A stretch of DNA of 37,412 nucleotides, taken from the NCBI GenBank assembly GCA_002254365.1, contig NIUT01000075.1, positions 1 to 37,412 of the forward strand, in the 5' to 3' direction. The position numbers were made by a program, and so were the translations under genes. This DNA is from Nitrospira sp. UW-LDO-01 (lineage in GTDB: Bacteria > Nitrospirota > Nitrospiria > Nitrospirales > Nitrospiraceae). The notes beneath the pieces were generated by a model, which was given only the letters and a program-made list of their open reading frames with translations, had not been told where the DNA came from and did not search any database. The stretch's first letter is position 1, and every line of letters begins with the position of its first letter. Shown here piece by piece: positions 1 to 8,081 of the stretch.

Positions 1-1004
1 ATGTCTCAGGGGAAGAATCGCCTCGGCAGATCAAAATGCGGGGGCAGCGGTTGGGGATCGAACATCCGCATCTGTTGATTTTGGCTGAAACGTCTCTCGA
101 ACTGATCTTGAAGTCAGTTCAGGAAGTGCGACCGGTTGCGGTGGTCGTCGACTCCATTCAGACGGTGTACACGGAACAGATCACGTCAGCTCCCGGCAGT
201 ATCAGTCAAGTGCAAGAGGTGGCCGGACAACTGATGTGGTTTGCGAAGCGCGCCGGCGTCCCGGTCTTCATCATCGGCCATGTCACGAAGGAAGGGGCGA
301 TCGCCGGGCCGCGGTTGTTGGAGCACATCGTCGATACGGTGTTGTACTTCGAGGGTGACAAGGGCCACAGCTATCGCATTCTCCGGGCCGTTAAGAATCG
401 ATTCGGATCAACGAATGAAATTGGTGTATTCGAGATGAAGGACGCCGGGCTCGAAGAAGTCAGTAACCCGTCCGAGTTGTTCTTGGCTGAACGTTCCCAG
501 CGGAGTGCTGGATCGGTGGTGGTGTCGAGTCTCGAAGGGACACGACCGATCCTTGTTGAGCTACAGGCGCTGGTGTCATCGACGAGCTACGCTATGCCTA
601 AGCGGATGGCGAACGGGGTGGAATTGAATCGTGTCTCCCTGTTGCTCGCGGTGATGGAAAAACGGCTGGGTGTGCATCTCTCCGGACAGGACGTCTATGT
701 GAATGTCGTCGGTGGCATGCACATCGACGAGCCGGCGATTGATGTGGGGATTGTGGCGGCGGTCGCATCGAGCCTGCGAGATATCCCTGTTGAACCGGGG
801 TTTTTGATGTTAGGCGAGATCGGCTTAGGCGGGGAGGTCCGCGCGGTCAGTCAGGCTGAGGCGCGCATCCGTGAAGCGGCAAAGATGGGGTTCAAGCGCT
901 GTCTCTTACCAGAGCGAAACTTGTCGAAGCTGGATCCGATCGAGGGAATAGAGTTGATTGGGATTCACGAGGTCAGAGAGGCGCTCGACGTGGTCTTGGC
1001 GTAG
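1..1004 (+). CDS. radA: DNA repair protein RadA (Sms), 5'-truncated by window edge
   Basis: This is the C-terminal part of RadA, a RecA-like ATPase that drives branch migration of recombination intermediates. The reading frame is open from the first base (codons start at position 3) and upstream residues such as SGEES and QIKMR match RadA, so the true start, the N-terminal zinc finger and the Walker A motif lie outside the window. Visible parts are the Walker B segment (VVVDSIQTVY), the RadA-specific KNRFG motif, and a C-terminal Lon-protease-like domain over roughly the last 150 residues. The ATG at 36 is internal and not a start. A lipoprotein gene follows after about 30 bp on the same strand. 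Identification is firm. Confidence 0.96.
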   Translation, partial: VSGEESPRQIKMRGQRLGIEHPHLLILAETSLELILKSVQEVRPVAVVVDSIQTVYTEQITSAPGSISQVQEVAGQLMWFAKRAGVPVFIIGHVTKEGAIAGPRLLEHIVDTVLYFEGDKGHSYRILRAVKNRFGSTNEIGVFEMKDAGLEEVSNPSELFLAERSQRSAGSVVVSSLEGTRPILVELQALVSSTSYAMPKRMANGVELNRVSLLLAVMEKRLGVHLSGQDVYVNVVGGMHIDEPAIDVGIVAAVASSLRDIPVEPGFLMLGEIGLGGEVRAVSQAEARIREAAKMGFKRCLLPERNLSKLDPIEGIELIGIHEVREALDVVLA

Positions 1005-1035
1005 TTTGTTGGCAGAGAGGCAGAGTTCATCACAG

Positions 1036-1869
1036 ATGATCATGACGCGTCTGTTCTTCGTCATTATCCTTGGGCCGCTCGTCTTGCTTACGGGCTGCGC
1101 ACTGGTTGGTCCTAAGGAAGAGCTGTCGCTCAAGCGAGTTACGGTGGAGGACCTCACCACCCTGTTGCGCCAACGTGATACCGCAGTCCATTCCATGAAA
1201 GGCTTGTTCAGCGCCAAGGTGCGTGGCGGGTTGATTCCGATTCTCTCCCGAGTCGAGGGAACGGTCTACTATCGACGGCCGAATGCCCTGAGGCTCAAGG
1301 GCTTCACTCCATTCGGAGGCGAGCTGTTTGAATTCGTGCAGGCTGACGAGTGGTATAGGCTTCGGCTCCCGATGGAAGGGAAAGTCTATACCGGTTCGCA
1401 AGCCGACCTAAAAGATCAGGGGAATCTTGCGCGCTTCTCCCAATTGAGTGCTTGGGCCATCGGAGGTCTTTTGGGAGCGAACGCGCTTGCCAAAGACGAA
1501 ACGGCCAAGCTTGTACTGGAGCGGAGTCGGTATCGTCTTGATATCTACGGGACAGCACGTGGGGTTGGCCATTCGTCGCGGACACTCATCCGCCGTCTTT
1601 GGTTTGATCATCGGCTGTTGGTGGTGCAGGAGGATCGGCTTGGTGGGGATGGGGAGATTGAGGCCACGATTCACTACGATGATTTTAGGGTTTTCGATGA
1701 GGGAGGTGCCGTGTCGTCGCAGGTCATCACCGATACAGAGGCTCGGTTGCTACGCCCGTTCAAAATTTCTCTCGAGGCTGGACGGGGGCAGGGAGCCGTG
1801 CAAATCACCTTCCATGAATTGCATCAGAATCAGACAATCACAGCGGAAGACTTGGGACAGGCGTTGTAA
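1036..1869 (+). CDS. outer-membrane-type lipoprotein, LolA/LolB-like fold suspected
   Basis: A 277-residue lipoprotein. The start at ATG 1036 gives a short basic N-terminus (MIMTR), a hydrophobic segment and a lipobox LTGC, with lipidation expected at the Cys near residue 20. The longer frame opening at 958 would bury this signal behind 26 residues and overlap radA, so it was not chosen. The mature part (MKGLFSAKVRGG, VEGTVYYRRPNALRLKGF, GELFEFVQADEWYRL) has the alternating strand pattern and early arginine-rich strands seen in LolA/LolB-type lipid-binding proteins and DUF4292-like lipoproteins. The family assignment is an inference from pattern only. It lies 5 bp upstream of tsaB and is probably co-transcribed with it. 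Confidence 0.8.
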   Translation: MIMTRLFFVIILGPLVLLTGCALVGPKEELSLKRVTVEDLTTLLRQRDTAVHSMKGLFSAKVRGGLIPILSRVEGTVYYRRPNALRLKGFTPFGGELFEFVQADEWYRLRLPMEGKVYTGSQADLKDQGNLARFSQLSAWAIGGLLGANALAKDETAKLVLERSRYRLDIYGTARGVGHSSRTLIRRLWFDHRLLVVQEDRLGGDGEIEATIHYDDFRVFDEGGAVSSQVITDTEARLLRPFKISLEAGRGQGAVQITFHELHQNQTITAEDLGQAL

Positions 1870-1874
1870 CCGCA

Positions 1875-2654
1875 ATGAAGATTCTCGCAATTGAAACAGC
1901 CACCACGTGGCAGAGTGTGGCGATTCTCGATGAAACCGGCGTGCTTGCCCAGCATGGGCAGGAGGCTGGTGGGGCCCATGGCGCATTGCTTTTGCCGACC
2001 ATCGATCGCCTGCTGACGCAATCGCAGGTGAAACTTCATGAGCTGAGCGGGCTGGTCTGTTCCGCTGGGCCTGGTTCGTTTACAGGGATTCGAGTCGGTC
2101 TCGCCACAGGCCTCGGACTCCGGGCTGCAACCGGACTTCCCCTGATTCTTGTCCCAACATTGGAAGCTATGGCCTGGAACGTGGATAGCACCATACCGAT
2201 TTGTCCCCTCTTGCCCAGCCGTCGGGGAGAAGTGTATTGGGCGATCTTTCGCCGAGGCGTGGATGGGCATGTCGAGCGTGTGTTAGGGGAGCAGGTCGGG
2301 ACGGAACATGCGTTCGTTCAGAGTCTCCATGAACCGACATTGGTATTTGGAGCGGGATGGACGACGATGGCCCCCGAGACTCGCGACCACCTGGCAAAGG
2401 CGGGTACGGTAACGGTCGGACCGGAACGTCTCTTTACGCCGTCTGCCGTCTCAGTTGCTCGTGTTGGGATGAGTCAGCTTCAACGGGGGGAGGTTGCCGG
2501 TGAGGTCGTGGCTCCACTCTATGTCCAACGGGCTGAGGCCGACATCCAATATGAACGATCGGGAGGGCTGTCACCCGTCGCGAGACGTCAAGGCCGTGTT
2601 GAACGGAAGACGGCAGAGCGATTGGCGCGAGGTCGGAAACGGTCGAGGGTGTGA
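1875..2654 (+). CDS. tsaB: tRNA threonylcarbamoyladenosine biosynthesis protein TsaB
   Basis: TsaB (YeaZ) is the catalytically inactive ASKHA-fold partner of TsaD in making t6A37 on ANN-decoding tRNAs in the cytoplasm. The 259-residue product begins MKILAIETA and contains the family motif GPGSFTGIRVGL near residues 65-76. The last 30 or so residues form a basic, Arg-rich tail (ending GRKRSRV) beyond the usual TsaB core. The gene starts 5 bp after the lipoprotein stop. Its stop overlaps a possible GTG start of rimI, but the better rimI start lies 23 bp downstream. The tsaB-rimI neighbourhood is common in bacteria, and tsaD lies about 11 kb downstream in this window. Confidence 0.94.
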   Translation: MKILAIETATTWQSVAILDETGVLAQHGQEAGGAHGALLLPTIDRLLTQSQVKLHELSGLVCSAGPGSFTGIRVGLATGLGLRAATGLPLILVPTLEAMAWNVDSTIPICPLLPSRRGEVYWAIFRRGVDGHVERVLGEQVGTEHAFVQSLHEPTLVFGAGWTTMAPETRDHLAKAGTVTVGPERLFTPSAVSVARVGMSQLQRGEVAGEVVAPLYVQRAEADIQYERSGGLSPVARRQGRVERKTAERLARGRKRSRV

Positions 2655-2677
2655 TTCATCTGTGCGGTGGGAGAGCG

Positions 2678-3223
2678 ATGTTGGATCTGCACATTCTTCC
2701 AGCGACAGCGGAGATGTTGCCCGAGATTGTTTCGCTAGAAGAGGCTTGCTTCTCGGCGCCTTGGACGCGCAAAATGCTGGAAGCTGAGTTAACGGGGAAT
2801 CCCTTCGCGCATTTTCTTGTCGCACTCCGCCAGGATTGGTCGGGGGGAGAAGCGAACTCAGTGATTCTCGGCTATCATTGCTTTTGGATTGTATTTGAAG
2901 AGCTGCGGCTGATGAATTTGGCGGTCCAAGGGACGATGCGCAGGCAGGGAGTAGGACGGGCGTTGGTGATGGAGGCCTGCCGCTTGGGGTTTGAACAGGC
3001 CGCTACTCGAGCGATCCTCGAAGTCAGAGCCTCGAACGATGCTGCACGGTCGTTGTACACGCAGATGGGGTTTATTCAGGTCGGCAAACGTCCGCAGTAT
3101 TACACCCATCCCACCGAAGACGCGCTCTTAATGGAAATGAATCCGCTTGTACTGCCAGGTGAGCGGCAGCGAGATCGAACATGCCGCTCAGGAGGTGATT
3201 CACTGTTGTCAGATTCACTCTAA
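2678..3223 (+). CDS. rimI: ribosomal protein S18 alanine N-acetyltransferase RimI
   Basis: A GNAT-family N-acetyltransferase of 181 residues, most like RimI, which acetylates the N-terminal alanine of ribosomal protein S18. The acetyl-CoA-binding motif A is visible as RRQGVGRALV, followed by the RimI signature LEVRASN..A..LY..MGF and then YY and EDALLMEM. ATG 2678 is preferred over GTG 2651 because it is preceded by a GGGAGAG Shine-Dalgarno and gives the normal family N-terminus (MLDLHILPAT). The last 30 residues (after MEMNPL) are an unconserved tail. It directly follows tsaB, a frequent pairing. Confidence 0.92.
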   Translation: MLDLHILPATAEMLPEIVSLEEACFSAPWTRKMLEAELTGNPFAHFLVALRQDWSGGEANSVILGYHCFWIVFEELRLMNLAVQGTMRRQGVGRALVMEACRLGFEQAATRAILEVRASNDAARSLYTQMGFIQVGKRPQYYTHPTEDALLMEMNPLVLPGERQRDRTCRSGGDSLLSDSL

Positions 3224-3239
3224 CCAGAGGAGGTGTCGT

Positions 3240-3479
3240 ATGTTGAATGAAGATGCGATCATGTTACAACTTCGCCACACCAACACGGAATTTCGAGAGC
3301 TGGAAGAGTCTCACCATCGCCTGGACCTTGAACTCAATGAGCTGCAAAGACGTCATGTGCTGACGCCAAACGAAGAGATCGAGAAAAAGCGGATTCAAAA
3401 AGAGAAGTTGGTCAAGAAAGACAAGCTGGCAGAATTCATTCGTCTGTATCGGGACCAACAGCTGGAGCCAGCACGGTAA
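3240..3479 (+). CDS. small DUF465 / YdcH-like coiled-coil protein
   Basis: A 79-residue, highly charged protein predicted to be almost wholly alpha-helical or coiled coil (TEFRELEESHHRLDLELNEL, then EEIEKKRIQKEKLVKKDKLAE). This pattern matches the DUF465 (YdcH) family, small cytoplasmic proteins of unknown function. The start is fixed by a perfect AGGAGG at 3228-3233, six bases before ATG 3240; the frame is open further upstream but has no comparable ribosome-binding site. The gene lies 16 bp after rimI and 42 bp before tatC on the same strand. Confidence 0.85.
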   Translation: MLNEDAIMLQLRHTNTEFRELEESHHRLDLELNELQRRHVLTPNEEIEKKRIQKEKLVKKDKLAEFIRLYRDQQLEPAR

Positions 3480-3521
3480 TCAGCTACTTGCCATACAAAT
3501 TTAGAACTCTTAGCCAGTTTT

Positions 3522-4298
3522 ATGCAGCACGTCGTTCATCCGCTTGCCCTTCACATTCAAGCCGTCAAGCGTCGATTGCTCATCATCGGGGCGACGGTGG
3601 TGGGCTCGCTGGTGCTCACGTTCACATTTTCGTCGGAAATGGTGGCCTGGCTGAATCGGCCATTCCCCAACCAGCTGGCATTTTATGGGCCGACGGAGGC
3701 GCTCTTCGCTTCGATCAAGGTCTCGTTGTTGGCGGCAGTAATCCTGAGTCTGCCGGTCATTTTCTACCAGTGTTGGAAGTTCATTGAACCAGCGTTGTTG
3801 CCGACCGAACAACGCTGGGCCATCCCGCTGTTTATGATTGCCGGCGGGTTGTTCGCATTAGGATTGGTGTTTTGTAATGTGGTAATCCTGCCGCTCGTGA
3901 TCGAGTGGTTTGTGAGTTTTGGGTTGGACCGCGACGTGACCCCACAACTGAGCGTGGGGACCTATATTGATTTCAATGTAAAGTTCTTGCTGATCTTTGG
4001 GTGTGCGTTCGAATTGCCGTTGGCGATGACTCTTGCGGCAATGACGGGATTCGTTTCTGCACACCAGTTCGCCCATTACCGTAAGCATGCCATCTTGCTC
4101 TGTCTCATCGTCTCGGCGGTCGTCACGCCAGACGCCACACTATTTACGATGCTTCTCATGGCCGTTCCTCTCATGGCGCTGTACGAGGTCGGGATTCTTG
4201 GCGCGCGTATGTTTGGACGGAATCCGACTCACAGCGACGTTGATTTGCCGCTTGATCCAGATCTGCCGATCAATACTGCGGGAACGAGGGTGCGATGA
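3522..4298 (+). CDS. tatC: twin-arginine translocase subunit TatC
   Basis: TatC is the multi-spanning receptor of the twin-arginine export system and binds RR signal peptides at the inner membrane. The 258-residue product shows about six hydrophobic segments. Family landmarks include FYGPTEALFASIKVS after the first periplasmic loop, the FELPL motif near residue 166, and SAVVTPDAT followed by PLMALYEVGI near residues 204-225. It begins LALHIQAVKRR, like the usual 'HL.ELR.R' amino end. No tatA or tatB gene is adjacent, so these must be elsewhere. The stop codon overlaps the start of the downstream beta-propeller gene (ATGA), indicating translational coupling. Confidence 0.95.
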   Translation: MQHVVHPLALHIQAVKRRLLIIGATVVGSLVLTFTFSSEMVAWLNRPFPNQLAFYGPTEALFASIKVSLLAAVILSLPVIFYQCWKFIEPALLPTEQRWAIPLFMIAGGLFALGLVFCNVVILPLVIEWFVSFGLDRDVTPQLSVGTYIDFNVKFLLIFGCAFELPLAMTLAAMTGFVSAHQFAHYRKHAILLCLIVSAVVTPDATLFTMLLMAVPLMALYEVGILGARMFGRNPTHSDVDLPLDPDLPINTAGTRVR

Positions 4299-5389
4299 CG
4301 GCTCGGCTTGTGAAGGTTTGTCGGATCGGTCTTCTTACGGTGACTATGCTCGTGGCGGCTGGTTTTCAGTATTTGGTAGAGGGTGAGACCTTTCAGGCGC
4401 ATCTCGTGTCGTCTCCGATCCTCACCCCTGTGGCAGATCCCTCATCATCGCCTGGCCCTTTTGAGCAGTCCGTCGCGAGTGTGCAAGCGCTCGTTATGGA
4501 TAGCCATGGCACGATTTACGCCGGGTCATTTGGACATGGCATCTTTCGTAGCGCCGATCGCGGGTCAACATGGGCTCGAGTGGGGGGAGGAGTGACTGAT
4601 CCATTTATTCTGAGCCTCTCCTCCACCAAGGATGGTACGGTCTATGCCGGTACGTTTCGTGGGGGGGTGTTTCGCTCGCGTGACGACGGCCGCTCGTGGC
4701 AACCGGTGAGCACCGGGCTCAAGCAGATGGAGGTGAAGGCCCTCCTGGCAGTTGATCGGGAAGTCTTTGCTGGAACGGGTGATGGTGTCTATCGTCTGCG
4801 GCACTCGGACGATCATTGGATTCCCGTCACGACTGGATTGGACGATATTTTGGTTCATGCCTTGGCTCGCTCGGCTGATGGGACGTTATTCGCCGGAACA
4901 TCGGGAAAAGGCCTCTTTCGCTTCAGCCCTCGTTCATCAGGGTGGGTGCGGCTGCATCATGGCTTGAAAGACCATGAGGGGCTGATCGAAAACTTCATCC
5001 GCGTCCTCGTCATTGATCACGACCAGAGCATTGTCGCCGGAACGTTCGATGGCGGTGTCTTCCGCAGTGCTGATGCTGGAATGACCTGGCGACCGATCAG
5101 TCGGGCATTGCCCAATGATTCTATCCGGGGTATTGTGTCGAGCGATCGGACATTGGTCGTGGCGACGGGGAATGGAATTTTTAAGACGGTGGATCAGGGG
5201 AAGCAATGGACTCCGGTGAATAAGGGATTGACGAACCAGGCTATCCAGGTGTTGATCGGCTCTAAAGAGACAGGACTCTATGCCGGAACAAGTTCCGGAG
5301 TGTTTCGGAGCGACGACGGGAGTTCATGGATTGCCGTGAATGAGGGGTTGGAGGCTGGAGTTGCGCCACCGCCGTTTCTCTTTCGATAA
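4295..5389 (+). CDS. secreted beta-propeller (BNR/Ycf48-like repeat) protein
   Basis: A 364-residue protein with an N-terminal hydrophobic segment after a basic start (MTARLVKVCRIG...), probably a signal peptide, followed by six or seven repeats of about 45 residues. The repeats have the form G.(I/V)YAG(S/T)..GG(V/I)FRS.D.G..W..V, for example YAGSFGHGIFRSADRGSTW and YAGTFRGGVFRSRDDGRSW. This is the sortilin/BNR/Ycf48-like propeller signature, typical of periplasmic or extracellular binding scaffolds. No catalytic residues can be assigned. The ATG overlaps the tatC stop by 4 bp, so it is translationally coupled to tatC. The signal region has no twin-arginine pair, so Tat export is not indicated. 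Confidence 0.85.
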   Translation: MTARLVKVCRIGLLTVTMLVAAGFQYLVEGETFQAHLVSSPILTPVADPSSSPGPFEQSVASVQALVMDSHGTIYAGSFGHGIFRSADRGSTWARVGGGVTDPFILSLSSTKDGTVYAGTFRGGVFRSRDDGRSWQPVSTGLKQMEVKALLAVDREVFAGTGDGVYRLRHSDDHWIPVTTGLDDILVHALARSADGTLFAGTSGKGLFRFSPRSSGWVRLHHGLKDHEGLIENFIRVLVIDHDQSIVAGTFDGGVFRSADAGMTWRPISRALPNDSIRGIVSSDRTLVVATGNGIFKTVDQGKQWTPVNKGLTNQAIQVLIGSKETGLYAGTSSGVFRSDDGSSWIAVNEGLEAGVAPPPFLFR

Positions 5390-5409
5390 TGTGAGAAAGG
5401 ATACATCGA

Positions 5410-5922
5410 ATGGCTGAGAAAAATGACAAAGTCCAAGCGACGATTGCTGTAACGAGCAAGGGGCAACCGATCGGTGACATTGTGCTCAAGTTTTTTTCCG
5501 ATGTGGCACCCGGTCATGTCGCGAACTTCATCAAGCTGTCCAAAGATGGATTCTACGACGGGACAACGTTCCACCGAGTGATCCCTGGATTCATGATTCA
5601 GGGAGGGGACCCGAATAGTAAGAGCCCAGATCGTTCCTCACATGGTATGGGTGGGCCTGGGTACAAAGTGAAGGCGGAGTTCAACAGCACTCCCCATAAG
5701 CGAGGGATCGTCTCGATGGCTCGAGCCAATGATCCGGATAGTGCCGGGTCGCAGTTCTTTATCTGTGTCGCCGACGCAAACTTCCTCGATTGGCAATATA
5801 CGGTCTTTGGAGAGGTGGTGAGCGGTATGGACGTTGCCGACAAGATTGTCGGTATGAAGCGTGATGGCAGGGACAATCCATTGGAGCGTGCTGAGCTGAC
5901 CGTCACGATCAGCGAGGGGTGA
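5410..5922 (+). CDS. cyclophilin-type peptidyl-prolyl cis-trans isomerase
   Basis: A 170-residue single-domain cyclophilin that catalyses cis-trans isomerisation of X-Pro bonds. The catalytic Arg lies in FHRVIPGFMIQGGD (near residues 56-69), and the substrate-pocket motif is AGSQFFI followed by the late F/W residues in NFLDWQYTVFGEV. There is no signal peptide or membrane segment, so a cytoplasmic location is expected. A purine-rich GAGAAAGGAT sits 8 bases before ATG 5410. The stop overlaps a possible GTG of the next lipoprotein gene. Confidence 0.95.
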   Translation: MAEKNDKVQATIAVTSKGQPIGDIVLKFFSDVAPGHVANFIKLSKDGFYDGTTFHRVIPGFMIQGGDPNSKSPDRSSHGMGGPGYKVKAEFNSTPHKRGIVSMARANDPDSAGSQFFICVADANFLDWQYTVFGEVVSGMDVADKIVGMKRDGRDNPLERAELTVTISEG

Positions 5923-5939
5923 AAAAGGGGGAAGGAGGG

Positions 5940-6710
5940 GTGAGATATCGGAAGTCGCACGCTCGAAAACTCAACACGGTGATGTCGATGCTCATCGTGT
6001 TTCTGACTCTTTCCCCCATCATATTGTTGATCGGTTGCGCGGTGCCGCACATTCCGTCACGGATTGTGTACGAAGATCCTGTGAACTATGTGCGGCTCGA
6101 AGAAGATGCCGATGTGCTCGCTGAATGGCCACCAACCCACCATACCCATCCTTTTCTCATAGAAGCTGGCACCATACGTACAATCTTGACGGGAATGAAG
6201 GTGCAGGAACACCGGACCGTACTGCAACGGTGGCTTCTTGGGGAGTCTCCATTGGTTCAGGCTTTCACGGATGAGGAGATGACGCTCTTGTCGGCCCAAC
6301 TGGCGGAAGCGTTGGCAGAAGCCGCCTATAACGAGCGTGTCACGTTTTATCTCAGCCAACCGCAAACATTTGCTCGGCGCATTATTACGACGGGTGGATT
6401 GTATATCCATGGCGCGGAGTTGCATTTTTTGCTGGGTAATTGGCGGATCATTTACGGGATTCCAGCCTATGGCATGATCTACGACCGCCGCTATCCTATG
6501 AGGCCGACTGCGGCCAAGGGTTTTGATCTGCTGTTTCAGCCGGTTGAGGCGATGATTCCCCTGCAAAGCAGCTTGCTTGATGGGGTCTTTGCCAACGCTA
6601 AAGATGAGCTGGTTATTGATTTAACCAAACTTGAATCTTCTGAGCCGGACACATTGCTCATAGGACCCTGTATGAATCGCCAGGCCCTCTGTTCACGGAA
6701 GCCTAGCTGA
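5940..6710 (+). CDS. lipoprotein of unknown function
   Basis: A 256-residue predicted lipoprotein with a basic N-terminus, a hydrophobic stretch and a lipobox LIGC (lipidated Cys about residue 34). Three in-frame starts are possible: GTG 5919 (overlapping the cyclophilin stop as GTGA), GTG 5940 and ATG 5982. GTG 5940 is chosen because a GGAAGGAGG sequence lies immediately upstream. I recognise no domain in the mature part. It contains a Pro/His patch (WPPTHHTHP) and a segment rich in Gly and Tyr (IIYGIPAYGMIYDRRYP). It is the last gene of the plus-strand run that starts with radA and is convergent with the glycosyltransferase gene. Confidence 0.75.
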   Translation: MRYRKSHARKLNTVMSMLIVFLTLSPIILLIGCAVPHIPSRIVYEDPVNYVRLEEDADVLAEWPPTHHTHPFLIEAGTIRTILTGMKVQEHRTVLQRWLLGESPLVQAFTDEEMTLLSAQLAEALAEAAYNERVTFYLSQPQTFARRIITTGGLYIHGAELHFLLGNWRIIYGIPAYGMIYDRRYPMRPTAAKGFDLLFQPVEAMIPLQSSLLDGVFANAKDELVIDLTKLESSEPDTLLIGPCMNRQALCSRKPS

Positions 6711-6777
6711 TCCCTTCTCGGGGGCTTGTGGAAGGCGACGAGCAAGACTGCCTACAAGTCCGGAGGGGAGAGAGGCT

Positions 6778-7773
6778 TTATTGACTCGTTGATCCTCTAA
6801 AGCACATCTTGGGCACTTCCATCAGCCCTTCGATGATCGATGCCCACCCCAGCTTGCTCTGACCTAAGATACGGTCGCTAAATCGAATGGGGAGTTCACT
6901 GACCGTCGCTCCAAGCTGCACAGCTCGCCAGGCTAACTCCACTTGAAAAATGTATCCCTTGGCTTGCACGGTCGACAAGGCCATCCTCTCCAGCAGTCCC
7001 CGGCGATAACACCGAAAGCCTCCGGTCCAGTCTTGAATGATCGAGCCTAGAAAGAGGCTCACATAGCTATTGCCGCATCGGGACACGAGGCGTCGGCGGG
7101 CGTTCCAGTTTTCCGTTCCACCGCCAGGAACATAGCGACTGCCAATGACCAAGTCGGCTGTGTGGCTGCGGTGAACTAAGCGGGGAAGATCCCACGGGGC
7201 ATGACTGAAGTCGCAATCCATCTCAATGATTCGATCATACGGTCGCTGGAGGGCCCACTGGAAGCCCGCGATGTAGGCCGGCCCGAGCCCTTCCTTTCTT
7301 GGCCGATGGAGCACATGGACATGAGGGTGTCGGGTGCTGAGCTGATCAGCCAGTTCACCGGTTCCATCCGGTGAATTGTCATCCACTATTACAATATCGG
7401 TTACGAGATATTGGCCGATTGCCGTAACGAGTGCCTCTAGATTGGCACGTTCATTATAGGTCGGAAGAACCACAAGGATAGATTCCTCAAAGGTGAATGG
7501 TGAGGTAGGCACGAGCTGCAGCTCTCCCGCCACTTGAGAGTATCCCGGATCATGATCGTTCACCGAGGCTCTATCGCTAATTGCCACGCGAGCGCTATTA
7601 ACGCCTTGAGCAATGAGTACTTCGGCTTGGTCAAAATCCGGTACAAGGTATGCTTCGTCTCGGCGCAATCGCTTGGGAGAGACTGGCTGACCATCCTTGC
7701 AAGCCGGATGGAAGTGAATCGAAGTGGCTTGGGGCCCAGCGTCTGATGAGGCAGTCGCCCGATGCGAGGACAT
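6778..7773 (-). CDS. polyprenol-phosphate mannosyltransferase-like GT2 glycosyltransferase
   Basis: A family-2 glycosyltransferase resembling dolichol/polyprenol monophosphate mannose synthase, which moves mannose or a similar sugar from GDP-sugar to a lipid-phosphate carrier at the cytoplasmic membrane face. Motifs are VVLPTYNERANLEAL, the VDDNSPDGT nucleotide-sugar motif, a DCD metal-binding motif in EMDCDFSHAP, and WTGGFRCYRR. The catalytic part is about 240 residues and lacks C-terminal membrane helices, as in soluble Dpm1-type enzymes. ATG 7773 has an AAGG six bases upstream and adds about 87 unconserved residues. GTG 7512, preceded by GGGAGAG, would give the normal family length and is the main alternative start. 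Confidence 0.88.
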   Translation of the reverse strand: MSSHRATASSDAGPQATSIHFHPACKDGQPVSPKRLRRDEAYLVPDFDQAEVLIAQGVNSARVAISDRASVNDHDPGYSQVAGELQLVPTSPFTFEESILVVLPTYNERANLEALVTAIGQYLVTDIVIVDDNSPDGTGELADQLSTRHPHVHVLHRPRKEGLGPAYIAGFQWALQRPYDRIIEMDCDFSHAPWDLPRLVHRSHTADLVIGSRYVPGGGTENWNARRRLVSRCGNSYVSLFLGSIIQDWTGGFRCYRRGLLERMALSTVQAKGYIFQVELAWRAVQLGATVSELPIRFSDRILGQSKLGWASIIEGLMEVPKMCFRGSTSQ

Positions 7774-8081
7774 GAAGAACCTTGCCGAGTCTCACTGGTT
7801 GTGATGGATCTGCCTAATCTAGAACAAGATAGGCATTGGAAGTCCTGGATATTTAGGAAGCAAGGCCGAAACGCATATTGCGTGTGATTCGCCCACCTCC
7901 TGTCGACGCGTGTGGATTGTAGACGACCGGCAAGAACTGTGCAAGTAGAGGCATATGGGTGGCCTTTCCCTTTAGTAACCAATACTCTGTCCATTTTGAC
8001 AGTGCGGGAATCGCTATGCTACAGTCCGCCGATCGTTGATAATCAAGGCTTTTCTACGTACATCCTGAAGGGCGATTGAAC
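7774..8081. other. divergent intergenic region, 308 bp
   Basis: This spacer separates the minus-strand glycosyltransferase from the plus-strand ferredoxin reductase. No convincing coding frame or structured RNA is seen. It carries the promoter proposed for the reductase gene near its right end. If the glycosyltransferase actually starts at GTG 7512 the noncoding stretch would be longer. Confidence 0.5.
7996..8025 (+). promoter_or_regulatory. sigma-70-type promoter for the ferredoxin reductase gene
   Basis: A perfect -35 TTGACA at 7996-8001 is followed after 18 bases by TACAGT at 8020-8025 (4 of 6 matches to the -10 consensus). Transcription would start near 8032, about 50 bases before ATG 8082. 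Called by motif and spacing only. Confidence 0.5.

Noticed and set aside
6711-6777. Possible terminator between the convergent lipoprotein and glycosyltransferase genes
   Set aside because: Only short, imperfect arms (CTTGT/ACAAG far apart) and no T-run; not a credible intrinsic terminator.
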